Positions 53,243 to 60,745 of a DNA stretch of 64,000 bases are shown in pieces. The DNA lies in assembly GCA_937926975.1 (NCBI GenBank), contig CALBCJ010000001.1, positions 1-64,000 on the forward strand, written 5' to 3'. Below the pieces are notes generated by a model. It was not told the origin of the DNA. It did no database searches and saw nothing but the letters and a program-made list of their open reading frames with translations. Numbering within the stretch: the stretch's first letter is position 1; each line of letters opens with the position of its first letter. The stretch comes from an uncultured Propionibacteriaceae bacterium (GTDB lineage: Bacteria > Actinomycetota > Actinomycetes > Propionibacteriales > Propionibacteriaceae). A program made the translations under genes and the position numbers.

Positions 53243-53404
53243 TCAGGTCCACTTCCCTCCACAGGAGCACTCGAGGACGACCGCGTCGCCGGGAAATCCC
53301 TGCATGGCCCAGTCCAGCATGACGGCGTTCATCCAGTCCTTCTCGAGAGGCTTGGCGCAGTACGTCACCACATCCTTATGGCGATTCATGTTGGGGCACG
53401 TCAT
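53243..53404 (-). CDS. 53-residue Cys-containing small protein
   Basis: ATG 53404, stop 53243-53245. The sequence has Cys at 3 and 16 (MTCPNMNRHKDV, TYCAKPLEKDWMN) and ends LECSCGGKWT, so four Cys could form a small zinc site. Codon use is sensible and it lies in a tandem minus-strand run with the genes at 53467 and 54060. The same frame is open upstream into the preceding gene without an obvious start, so the true N-terminus may be longer. Family not recognised. Confidence 0.4.
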   Translation of the reverse strand: MTCPNMNRHKDVVTYCAKPLEKDWMNAVMLDWAMQGFPGDAVVLECSCGGKWT

Positions 53405-53466
53405 CAGACCGAGCAGTCGTACGAGACGAACCTGCTCAGGATCGACAGCCAGAGGAAGAGCAGCAC

Positions 53467-54067
53467 TCAGGCCCGTCGCAGAGCCGATCTCAGAGCAACC
53501 CTCGCCCCATTCTCCAGGACCAGTCCGCCACCGAGAGACTTCACCGCACTGCCTGCGACTGCCGCGGCGATCTCATCGAGCATCTCATCAGTCAGCTCGG
53601 TGGTACCGTCGACCACCCGGAGCAGCTCTGCACAGAGCGTGCAGAGCACATGCCCCAGATTCACCGCGGCGGCGATCTGTGCCGCTCCGCCAGAGTCCAG
53701 GTCGGCGGAAACGATCTCGTCCACAAACGGCTCCACCAGGGCCTCCACCGCCGCACGGGCCTCGTCCTGCCCAGCCGACGACTCCACACCGATCAAGTCG
53801 TCGGCAACCCGGGTCACCAAGAAGTCGGTGTACCTCCCCAACGGACTCCTGAGCCGAGTGGGCCTCCCGGGCCTTTCTCTTGGCCAGCGTCACCTGGCGT
53901 CGCGAGTACTTCTGGCGAGACCCCTCCCCGACGAGCGCCCGAACTCGCTCCGTATGCGGTCCGCCGTGAAACTCCCCGCCACACACGCACCGACCACTCC
54001 CTTGGGCATCGTCCTGGCAGCATCTGCGCAAGCAATGCTGTGTCCGGCGGGTTGGGCCATCACTCAC
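53467..54067 (-). pseudogene. zinc-binding-type hypothetical gene broken by a frameshift
   Basis: A GTG at 54067 overlaps the stop of the Shedu gene and opens a frame with a Cys/His cluster (CLRRCC ... GRCVCGGEFHGGPH, residues about 10-40) and a basic helix (RQKYSRRQVTLAKRKAREAH). The family-like sequence then continues in another frame from about 53840 (RYTDFLVTRVADDLIGVES) for 120 residues, to LRSALRRA at 53467. Removing one base from the run of four G near 53837-53840 would restore a protein of about 199 residues. As it stands, the second part could start only at a TTG (53841, 124 residues). Function unknown; likely a partner of the Shedu gene. Confidence 0.5.
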
Positions 54068-55250
54068 CCATTCTAATCTCTCGCTGACGCGCAACCACCG
54101 ACTGCCATAATGGATCATCTAGCCGATTGAGCGCACTTCGCAGCAACCAGTCCCATGAGTGGATCTTAATCCCCGCGTCGCCCGACTGGCTCCGAGAACG
54201 CTGGCGTTCTGTTGTTGGATCACTGCGCCCAATTACAACCAGCCCCGGCGCACGGTTGGTCAGTCCGTAGTATCCCAGTTCATCCTGTGCGTATTTCACA
54301 TTGTCAGTGAGCCACTCGCGCCAGTCCTGGACCTGCTTCACAGCATGCCTCGTCTGCTTCGACAAGGACCCGTCCCGAATAACAATGGGATGTCGCGCCC
54401 CCTCAATCTCCACCATCAGCCAGTCTAGACCATTGCTGTTTACACCCAGGAGCAGGAAGTCCGGCACATATTCAGCCCCTAGTTTGGGCTTCGGGATGAC
54501 ATAGGCCCCCCAAGAGCCGACGACATGGGGCGCTAGCAGGGTCGGGTTCTTCGACAGTAGCTTCTGAAGGGATTCCTCGCTCTTTTCGCCCGAATCGAGC
54601 ATCTCCTCCAGTGCCCGCACTGCCTCCGGAGACGGAACTTGACTCCGCAGGGCATACTCCTTCAGTCTCTCTAGTCGACCATAATCAACGCGCTTGTACG
54701 GGCGCCCATTGCGAAGTCTCGACTCAATGCAATGAACCCCTTCTCGATGATTCTCGTCGCCGACGCGTGCGATAACCTTCAGATTATTGGGCCAGGCCAT
54801 TCGAAGCGGACTCCCCTTCATAAAGACTCGCCCATGGTCATCAATGCTCGAGACGACCCTTCGCTCCTCAGGAACCCAGCCGCGGCCAGCGACGACGTCC
54901 CCCGTATCTGGCTGAACCTCTCTCAAACCGCGAGCGGTCTTCACCATGTATAGTGCAGCAAACCATGCCGATACCTCAGTCTTCGAATCAGTGACCATCT
55001 CGACATAATCAGGCATGCCCAAATCACGTTCTAGTTCACGTAGAGTCTCAGGAATCTCCTGCCGTTTGACGGGCTCCATGAGCACATCGGCCAGAAAGAC
55101 CTTCAGTCGAGCAGCAGCGACAACCGCCGGCAGTGCCTCCGGCAGATCCATGCCTACCAGATCCGCTACCTCCCGCTGCCGGGGGGAAGGACAAGCGAGA
55201 GCGGCCTCAAGCCCAGAGGCCACCTCTTCCCAGCGTGCACGCCCTGTCAT
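54060..55250 (-). CDS. Shedu-type anti-phage nuclease-like protein (DUF4263, SduA-like)
   Basis: 396 residues. A helical/beta N-terminal half is followed by a C-terminal DUF4263 domain: LQKLLSKNPTLLAPHV (about 245), PDFLLLG (about 285), WLMVEIEGARHPI (about 298-310), TRHAVKQVQDWREWLTDN (about 325-342), VVIGRSD. Shedu proteins are PD-(D/E)xK-fold nucleases; the Asp of PDF and the Glu of VEIE are present, but the usual Lys of ExK is Glu, and the conserved Gln is in VKQVQDW. GC is clearly lower than in neighbouring genes, which suggests transfer. It is the last gene before the tRNA and starts a minus-strand run. Confidence 0.72.
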   Translation of the reverse strand: MTGRARWEEVASGLEAALACPSPRQREVADLVGMDLPEALPAVVAAARLKVFLADVLMEPVKRQEIPETLRELERDLGMPDYVEMVTDSKTEVSAWFAALYMVKTARGLREVQPDTGDVVAGRGWVPEERRVVSSIDDHGRVFMKGSPLRMAWPNNLKVIARVGDENHREGVHCIESRLRNGRPYKRVDYGRLERLKEYALRSQVPSPEAVRALEEMLDSGEKSEESLQKLLSKNPTLLAPHVVGSWGAYVIPKPKLGAEYVPDFLLLGVNSNGLDWLMVEIEGARHPIVIRDGSLSKQTRHAVKQVQDWREWLTDNVKYAQDELGYYGLTNRAPGLVVIGRSDPTTERQRSRSQSGDAGIKIHSWDWLLRSALNRLDDPLWQSVVARQREIRMGE

Positions 55251-55396
55251 AGGACAACACTACGTGTCACACGAACTCGGCGGTGCTCATTTCGTGCGGA
55301 CACACACCCCCCAGAGTCGACTCCAATACACTCCATCGCGACGAGTCGTCCACGTGCAGCGGAACAGACCGGCATCACGTCTCACCCACTAAGCGG

Positions 55397-55469
55397 TGGA
55401 GCTAAGGGGATTCGAACCCCTGACCTTCTCATTGCGAACGAGACGCGCTACCAACTGCGCCATAGCCCC
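55397..55469 (-). tRNA. tRNA-Ala (anticodon CGC)
   Basis: 73 bases, cloverleaf folds completely. Acceptor GGGGCTA pairs with TAGCTCC and contains the G3-U70 pair that identifies alanine tRNAs. The D arm is GCGC/GCGC. The anticodon loop TTCGCAA gives CGC, read from a stem TCTCG/TGAGA. The T loop is GGTTCGAATC. Discriminator A; CCA is not encoded. Its 3' end faces the Shedu/ATPase cargo, the orientation expected if an element had integrated into this tRNA. Confidence 0.95.
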
Positions 55470-55555
55470 TTGTGCCCAACTAGGGTAGCACCCAGCGGGC
55501 GGGGAGCCGCAACCCTGCGGGACGAGAGGCTCTCCCTTCACCCGCTGGCCGGTCC

Positions 55556-55690
55556 TTAGAGTCCTCCCCGCCCTGCACGATGTCCGGCTCGTCGACGGTG
55601 GTGAGCACCAGCACCGGCAGCCCAGGGTGCTCCGGCGCAGCGGCGGACCAGCTCGATCCCGCCCATCACCGGCAGGTCTCGCTCGGTGCC
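55556..55690 (-). pseudogene. response-regulator receiver fragment
   Basis: On the minus strand LPVMGGIELVRR is followed, in a different frame, by HPGLPVLVLTTVDEPDIVQ, which together match the part of a NarL-type receiver domain just after its phospho-Asp. The N-terminal half, the phospho-Asp region and the DNA-binding domain are missing, and one frameshift separates the two pieces. A clear relic of a deleted two-component regulator next to the tRNA. Confidence 0.6.
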
Positions 55691-56074
55691 CACCCGGCCA
55701 CGGGAGGCCCCGGCCGTCACCGCCGTCGCGTGACCTGGGTCATGAGTACGGGTCACGGTCGGCGGTGGTCGCTGCAGGCTCGGTCCACGGCCACGCGAGG
55801 TGCCGTCGGCGATGAACGCCAGCGCCCGCTGGTACAGGTCAGTCACCCGCTGGGCCAGCTGAGCCCCCGAGAGCCGGGCCGTACCGTGAAGCCCCACCTG
55901 CAGGATCGCGCCGCTGGGGGCAGCATCAAGGCGTACGCGGGAGTCAAAGACCGTGGTCGTGGCGGCGGCGAGCGCCCGCTGGATGGTTGCGGCCCGCTGG
56001 GCGAGACCTCGGCTGGCGGCTTGCCACCGGCGAATCTGGTCCATGCCGGGCGGGGAGAGAGTGGGAACTGTCAT
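55556..56074 (-). CDS. YbaB/EbfC-like protein with a recombinant C-terminal tail
   Basis: 172 residues. Residues about 10-95 (MDQIRRWQAASRGLAQRAATIQRAL ... LSGAQLAQRVTDLYQRALAF) look like the YbaB-type proteins found with type VII effectors in actinobacteria. From about 125 the frame enters a relic of a response-regulator receiver (RDLPVMGGIELVRR), so the last third is probably not part of the original protein. The gene diverges from a second YbaB-like gene at 56246. Its stop lies about 86 bases from the tRNA-Ala. Confidence 0.5.
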   Translation of the reverse strand: MTVPTLSPPGMDQIRRWQAASRGLAQRAATIQRALAAATTTVFDSRVRLDAAPSGAILQVGLHGTARLSGAQLAQRVTDLYQRALAFIADGTSRGRGPSLQRPPPTVTRTHDPGHATAVTAGASRGRVGTERDLPVMGGIELVRRCAGAPWAAGAGAHHRRRAGHRAGRGGL

Positions 56075-56245
56075 GTGTCCTCCTGAGCTGTGGTGCTCCG
56101 ATCCATAGGGTCTGGCCGGGTCAGCTCAGGCCTCGCCGGTTGACAGGGCGAGCCCGACCACAGCCGCCGACGGCTGGCGGGCACTGCCCGGTGCGGCCAC
56201 CAGGTCCCTGCCCGAGGCGGCGGTCGCGTCCAGAACCAGGGCGGC

Positions 56246-56638
56246 GTGACGGTGGGGCTGGCCAGCGAGGTGGAGCCGCCGGAGGGCAGCCTCCACCGCG
56301 TACCCTCGCCGCCCCTCAGCCGGACCCGACCGAGCCCTCGCAGCGCCCCTCGCCTGTCGGCGACCGGGTTCGAGGCGTCGCTGCGGCAGCGGTTGGCCAC
56401 GATCACCGAGTACGCCCAGCGTCGCGAGCAGCTGGTTCGCGACCTCGTCGGCAGCTGGCGCGACGACCAGGTCGAGTGCCAGGTCGACCGGCACGACCGC
56501 CTGGTGCGGCTGGTGCTGCGGGGCGCCGACCGCCTCGACGACGACCAGCTCGCCACGCTCATCGCCACCGGCTATGCCCAGGCCCGCGACGACGTCCGCC
56601 GTCAGATCGCCGACCTTGACGAGAGGTACCTATCATGA
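56246..56638 (+). CDS. YbaB/EbfC-like type VII-associated protein
   Basis: 130 residues from a GTG. After a Pro/Ser-rich start the conserved part begins at about 40: FEASLRQRLATITEYAQRREQLVRDLVGSW, then short strands DDQVECQVDRHDRLVRLVLRG, then a last helix DQLATLIATGYAQARDDVRRQIADL. That helix-strands-helix plan is the YbaB fold. It is the first gene of the cassette YbaB-EspC-effector and overlaps the next gene by four bases. In this context it may act as a chaperone or targeting partner and not as a nucleoid protein; this is inference. Confidence 0.6.
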   Translation: MTVGLASEVEPPEGSLHRVPSPPLSRTRPSPRSAPRLSATGFEASLRQRLATITEYAQRREQLVRDLVGSWRDDQVECQVDRHDRLVRLVLRGADRLDDDQLATLIATGYAQARDDVRRQIADLDERYLS

Positions 56639-57183
56639 CCGGAACCACGTTCGTTGCCGACGACATCGCCCGCGCCGGGCAGCAGATGCAGGCTGCCAGC
56701 GAGAAGATCAAGGTCATCGCCTCCAGCATCACTCCGCCGGACACGGCGATGTACGGGCTGCTGGTCAGCGAGGCCGCCAAGATGACCGAGCCTCAGGCGA
56801 GCGAGCAGCACAAGGAGTTTCTGGACGCGCTGACCGACACTGTCGCCGAGGCCGCGCGGAAGCTGGGCGATGCCGCCCGCCAGTACCAGGAGACCGAGGA
56901 CCAGAACGCGAGCCTGGGCGGCACGATCCCCGGCCTTGACGAGGCTCTCAACGACGGGAGCCCGCAGGACCCGCCGCGCTACTGGCGGCCGACACCCGTC
57001 GGAGAGGGCCGCCCACTCCCCTCCGACGGGAGTCCAGCCCCCGGGTCAGGCTGGTACACCGGCGGAGGCAGCCCACAGGCTCCGCCCCTCGCCGGCTCCA
57101 GGGACGCCCCCCGCCTGCCCCAGAACCCCGAGCCTGGCCGGGTCTACCCCACGTCGATGCCTAGCAACCAGGAGCCCCGATGA
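56635..57183 (+). CDS. EspC-like type VII secretion target
   Basis: 182 residues. Helical hairpin in residues 1-105 (FVADDIARAGQQMQAASEKIKVIASSI ... FLDALTDTVAEAARKLGDAARQYQETEDQNASLGG), with the YxxxE export signal RQYQETED at about 80-87. A Pro/Gly/Ser-rich tail follows. No WXG. EspC-like proteins pair with larger effectors for export by ESX systems. Overlaps both neighbours by four bases, so it is made in step with the WXG100-lipase. Confidence 0.7.
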   Translation: MTGTTFVADDIARAGQQMQAASEKIKVIASSITPPDTAMYGLLVSEAAKMTEPQASEQHKEFLDALTDTVAEAARKLGDAARQYQETEDQNASLGGTIPGLDEALNDGSPQDPPRYWRPTPVGEGRPLPSDGSPAPGSGWYTGGGSPQAPPLAGSRDAPRLPQNPEPGRVYPTSMPSNQEPR

Positions 57184-58904
57184 CGACCACTGCCCAGCTG
57201 AGTGAGGCCCAGGAGATCCTGACCAGCACGGCCCAGCAGTTCACCGAGACCCCGACCGCCGACACCTCCATGCTCGACTACCTGGCGATGGAGATGGCCG
57301 CCTCCTCCTGGCTACCGGCCGGGAGCCTGGTCAGCGAGGTGCTGAGCGCCTTGCTTGACGAGCTTCCACCGTTCCAGGAGATCTTCGACAACCTGGCCGG
57401 GAACGGAGACGCGATCTCGGCCCACGCCGAGCAGGTACGCGCTGCTGGCAAGGCGATGCAGTCCGACGTGATCCCCGACATGGCGCAGGCGACGTCCAGC
57501 GTCCGGCGTACCTGGCAGGGCGACGCCGCCGACGCCTTCACCCAGAACAGTGAGGCGCTGATCGGCACCTGCTCCGCGTACGTCCCGATCACCGACCGGA
57601 TCGCTGAGCTGGAGCTGGCGATCGGTGCCCATGTCGGCGAGATCCGCAACCTGTGCCGCGACACCATGGCTGACTGCCTGGTGAGCATCTGGGACGAGGC
57701 TGCCAAGGTTGGCCTGGCGACCGTCGTCGGCGCATCCGTGGGAGCCGGGGCGGGGGCGATGATCGGCACCGTGGTGGCGGGTCCGGTCGGAACCATCATC
57801 GGTTCTGCGATTGGCGCCCTCACCGGTGGCACTGCCGCCGCAGCCGCCGAGTTCATCCCCTGGATGCTGAACTTCCTCTTCACGTACTTGCAGTACTTCA
57901 TGCAGGTGCTGCAGGACATGCTGAGCCTGACGACTAACGCTCTGGGGCAGATCACAGGCCTGGCCGACGGCCTGCACCGGGCGGCCTGCGTGCTGCGCGG
58001 GGAGGGCGACCCGGGCCCGGCCGTCGGGGCCGGGACCACGGAGGGCTCGTTCGCTGACCGCTGGCGGGGCACGGAGCACCAGCAGGGAGACCTGGCCCTG
58101 GCCGCCATCAACGAGGCGTTCCCTGGCTGGGAGCCGGTGACCGACCCGGCCACGGGGAACACGTACGTCCGGCTCACCGAGGAGCAGATCCAGAACGACC
58201 CGAAGCTGGAGGACCTGAAGGGGCTGCTGCCGTACCTGACCGATGACGGCACCGGGTTCGCCGCCGGGATCTACGTGGTGAAGGACGCCAACGGCGAGCT
58301 GGTGGTAGAGAACGGCAAGCCCCAGATCGTGGTGACGATGGGAGGCACCACCGACGGTCCCTCGGGCACGGAGGACTTCTCGGGCACCATGAAGGACGTC
58401 GTCGAGGACGGCGCCGGCGGGGTGACCGTGTCTGGGCAGGTGGGCAATGCGATGGCGCTGTCGCAGAAGGTCCAGGAGCTAGGACTGAACGACAACACCG
58501 TCTACACCGGGCACTCCCTCGGCGGGCGGCTGGCGACCGTGGCCGGCGCTACCAGCGGCGTCCCGTCGGTCACGTACAACGCGGCCGGGATCAGCGAGCC
58601 GACCATCGACTACATCGCCGCCCAGCGGGGAATGACGGCTGACCAGCTCCACCAGGAGCTCAACGCCGGCGGTGGGGCGCGGACCTACTACGCCACGGAC
58701 GACCCGCTGAACATCGCCCAGCAAGGGCTCCACGGGATGCACAACGCCGAGGGAACCCAGCACGTCGTGCCTGGCCAGCCCGGCGGCGGCCCGATCGGTG
58801 GCCACAAGGTGAAGCCCCTGCTGGATTCGATGTACGACCAGTACTACCCCGGCACTCCGGTGGACCAGCGGCTCCAGGTTCCCAAACCCGAGGACGAGGA
58901 CTAG
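57180..58904 (+). CDS. WXG100-lipase fusion effector (candidate type VII toxin)
   Basis: 574 residues. N-terminus to about 160: helical WXG100-like domain with WQG turn (SSVRRTWQGDAADAFTQNSEALI, Trp about 111). About 180-250: Gly/Ala-rich hydrophobic hairpins (VGASVGAGAGAMIGTVVAGPVGTIIGSAIGAL) that could enter membranes. C-terminal half from about 300 is an alpha/beta hydrolase: nucleophile elbow YTGHSLGGRLA (Ser about 445), candidate Asp in YYATDDPLN and candidate His in GGHKVK near 540. This is the layout of secreted lipase toxins. No clear immunity gene follows in the same direction. Confidence 0.75.
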   Translation: MTTTAQLSEAQEILTSTAQQFTETPTADTSMLDYLAMEMAASSWLPAGSLVSEVLSALLDELPPFQEIFDNLAGNGDAISAHAEQVRAAGKAMQSDVIPDMAQATSSVRRTWQGDAADAFTQNSEALIGTCSAYVPITDRIAELELAIGAHVGEIRNLCRDTMADCLVSIWDEAAKVGLATVVGASVGAGAGAMIGTVVAGPVGTIIGSAIGALTGGTAAAAAEFIPWMLNFLFTYLQYFMQVLQDMLSLTTNALGQITGLADGLHRAACVLRGEGDPGPAVGAGTTEGSFADRWRGTEHQQGDLALAAINEAFPGWEPVTDPATGNTYVRLTEEQIQNDPKLEDLKGLLPYLTDDGTGFAAGIYVVKDANGELVVENGKPQIVVTMGGTTDGPSGTEDFSGTMKDVVEDGAGGVTVSGQVGNAMALSQKVQELGLNDNTVYTGHSLGGRLATVAGATSGVPSVTYNAAGISEPTIDYIAAQRGMTADQLHQELNAGGGARTYYATDDPLNIAQQGLHGMHNAEGTQHVVPGQPGGGPIGGHKVKPLLDSMYDQYYPGTPVDQRLQVPKPEDED

Positions 58905-58932
58905 GCCGGCACACAGCAGGATGCCTGGACGG

Positions 58933-58964
58933 GGCGGGCCTGGCGCGGCGGCGCTGGGCCCGCC
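58933..58964. terminator. hairpin between convergent effector genes
   Basis: Arms GGCGGGCC (58933-58940) and GGCCCGCC (58957-58964), loop 16 bases, between the stops of the lipase effector and the CpnT-like gene. It would stop transcription from both sides. Confidence 0.45.
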
Positions 58965-59450
58965 TCAGTCGGCGGTCAGGAACTGCTCCAGGATCTCCTC
59001 GATCGCCATCTCCACCGCGATCTCGACAGCCTTCTTGACCGCTGGTACGCCGAGGCTGCCGATGCCGGCCGAGGCAATGGCTGCCGCGATCGAGGCGGCC
59101 AGCAGGATCAGCTGGCCGATCACCAGGACCTTCAGCGCCACGATGACCGCCGCCACCCCGCCGGCGCCGATCCCGACCGCGTTGCACAGGTTGGCGAGGT
59201 CCTCAATGGTGTGCAGCGGCGACCCCTCCCGGTCCAGGTGCTCCCGGTAGGCCTCGATCGCCGGGCCCTGGTTCACCGTCAGGGTGTCGCTGACCGCCTG
59301 CTCGACCTGCGGGAGCAGCTCCGGCGCGGCGTCGGCGAGGGCGCGTACCTGCTCACCCCACTGCCACAGCTGGTCCTCGTTGGTCGACGGCCAGTTGAAG
59401 CCGCACAGGTTGAGGGCCTCGACCAGCGCCCCCGGCAGCATCATCGCCAT
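58965..59450 (-). CDS. CpnT-like N-terminal type VII module without a toxin domain
   Basis: 161 residues. The start LPGALVEALNLCGFNWPSTNEDQLWQWGEQV has the NWP motif and spacing of the helical domain at the N-terminus of CpnT-like secreted toxins. About 90-135 is a long hydrophobic stretch (VGIGAGGVAAVIVALKVLVIGQLILLAASIAAAIASAG). In toxins of this type a further linker and a toxic C-terminal domain follow, but here the protein stops after one more helix (AVEIAVEMAIEEILEQFL). It may be a broken effector or an export carrier for a separate toxin. It starts 13 bases after the EspC-like gene. Confidence 0.6.
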   Translation of the reverse strand: MAMMLPGALVEALNLCGFNWPSTNEDQLWQWGEQVRALADAAPELLPQVEQAVSDTLTVNQGPAIEAYREHLDREGSPLHTIEDLANLCNAVGIGAGGVAAVIVALKVLVIGQLILLAASIAAAIASAGIGSLGVPAVKKAVEIAVEMAIEEILEQFLTAD

Positions 59451-59463
59451 GGTCGGTCCTCCT

Positions 59464-59787
59464 TCAGATCGGGATCTGCCTGATCAGGTCCACGTTGCCG
59501 TCCTCGACCTCCCGGTAGGCCTTGGCGGTCTCGCCCATGTTGTGCGCGGTGGCCTGCAGCGACTCGACGATCCCGTCGGCCATCTCGGCCACCAGGCCGG
59601 CGACCGGCTCGCAGAGCACCGACACCGCCAGGTCGACCGCGGTCGCGCCCTGGTCGGCACCCTCGATCGGCTTGCCGATGGCCTCGATGATCGGAGCGAT
59701 CCGGCCTCGCCACTGCTCGGCGGCCTTGGCCATCGCGTCGCTGCCGGACTGCCAGGCCTGGGGGCTGAACACCATGTCGTCAGACAT
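59464..59787 (-). CDS. EspC-like type VII secretion target (second cassette)
   Basis: 107 residues. Helix, loop, helix with the YxxxE-type signal KAYREVEDGN (about 89-98). It lacks a WXG Trp turn but has WQ and WR near the start. The position after a YbaB-like gene and before the CpnT-like gene mirrors the cassette at 56246-58904. Its start overlaps the YbaB stop by eight bases. Confidence 0.68.
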   Translation of the reverse strand: MSDDMVFSPQAWQSGSDAMAKAAEQWRGRIAPIIEAIGKPIEGADQGATAVDLAVSVLCEPVAGLVAEMADGIVESLQATAHNMGETAKAYREVEDGNVDLIRQIPI

Positions 59788-60214
59788 GCGGCCCTCCCTT
59801 CCAGCCGGCCTCGGCCTGGCGGTCGGTCTCGTCGACGGTGCGCTGCATCGTGGACCGGAACGCCGACACCAGCTTCGCCTGGGTGTCGCGCACGACCTCC
59901 TGCAGCTCTGCGAACGAGACGTTGGCCTTCTCGTACGCCTCCATGGCCGCCGCCTGGTACGCCGTCAGGGCCTGGTTCACTGCGGCCGCGACCGACCGCT
60001 CGACCTCGGTGACCGGGCGGCTGCCCAGCCAGCTCTGGTTGATCCGGACCCGGCTGAGCTGCCCGTCTGTGATGGTGACCTCCACCCCGCCGTCGTCCGA
60101 GGCGCCTTCGGCCTGCACGCCCGGCTTCGGAGGGACCTGCGGCTGCACCCCGAACCGCTCTGCGGCCGAGACTGCCCGCCCGACGCCGTCGAAGGCATCA
60201 GAGAACTCTGACAT
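59780..60214 (-). CDS. YbaB/EbfC-like type VII-associated protein (second cassette)
   Basis: 144 residues from ATG 60214, which overlaps the immunity-gene stop (TGATG); an in-frame GTG one codon upstream is also possible. Low-complexity start, then strands VEVTITDGQLSRVRINQSWL and a helix TEVERSVAAAVNQALTAYQAAAMEAY, which fits the YbaB fold. Translation is coupled upstream to the immunity-like gene and downstream to the EspC-like gene. Confidence 0.6.
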   Translation of the reverse strand: MSEFSDAFDGVGRAVSAAERFGVQPQVPPKPGVQAEGASDDGGVEVTITDGQLSRVRINQSWLGSRPVTEVERSVAAAVNQALTAYQAAAMEAYEKANVSFAELQEVVRDTQAKLVSAFRSTMQRTVDETDRQAEAGWKGGPHV

Positions 60215-60687
60215 CACAGCTCCCCTTCCTGCTGGTAGTACTGGAACACCTTCTCGATGCCGTTACCAATCTTGGTGTAGAACATCTCCTCGAACGTGGC
60301 ATGAGTGAAGCGGGGGCTCCGACCCACCTTGTTGATCTGGTAGTAGGCATTGTCCTCCACGCACCAGCTCAGCCACTCATCCCCCACCGTCCCCACGTAC
60401 AGAAAGCCCGCCGGCGGGTCGAACTCCTCGTTCTCCTCCACCAGCCCAGTATGCGGCAGCGGCTCATACCCAGCCCGCGGCGCAAAGATCGCACCACCCG
60501 AGAAGTCCACCACCGCAGACACCGACCACAGCTCGACGATCTCCTCCGGAACCTCAGCCCCCCGCAGCCGCCGCACGAACACCCGAGCCGCCTCAACATC
60601 CTCCACCCGCGCCGGCCCCAGCACCGTCTCCCGCTGAATCTTGATGACCTGCCGGTACCGGCCAGCCGTCTCTGCGAGCGATCCCAT
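60214..60687 (-). CDS. YrhA/SUKH-like (SMI1/KNR4-type) immunity protein
   Basis: 157 residues. The start is helical (GSLAETAGRYRQVIKI). PEEIVELWSVSAVVDFSGGAIFAP is followed by LYVGTVGDEWLSWCVEDNAYYQINKVG and FEEMFYTKI, the strand pattern of YrhA/SMI1-KNR4 proteins that neutralise nuclease toxins. It follows an HNH toxin-tip gene by 58 bases, so the pair would be toxin and immunity. Its stop overlaps the YbaB-like start. Confidence 0.72.
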   Translation of the reverse strand: MGSLAETAGRYRQVIKIQRETVLGPARVEDVEAARVFVRRLRGAEVPEEIVELWSVSAVVDFSGGAIFAPRAGYEPLPHTGLVEENEEFDPPAGFLYVGTVGDEWLSWCVEDNAYYQINKVGRSPRFTHATFEEMFYTKIGNGIEKVFQYYQQEGEL

Positions 60688-60745
60688 AAGACCTCTCCTT
60701 TTCCTTGTGCACCTGCGTGTATCGCCCTCAGTCTCCCCTGCCCGA

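Noticed and set aside
53183..54076. 297-residue plus-strand frame
   Set aside because: Ser/Arg/Pro-rich shadow of the minus-strand Cys-cluster gene; no start signal.
56126..56494. 122-residue minus-strand frame opposite the YbaB-like gene
   Set aside because: Looks partly protein-like near its end, but it overlaps fully with the better-supported plus-strand gene that is coupled to the EspC-like gene.
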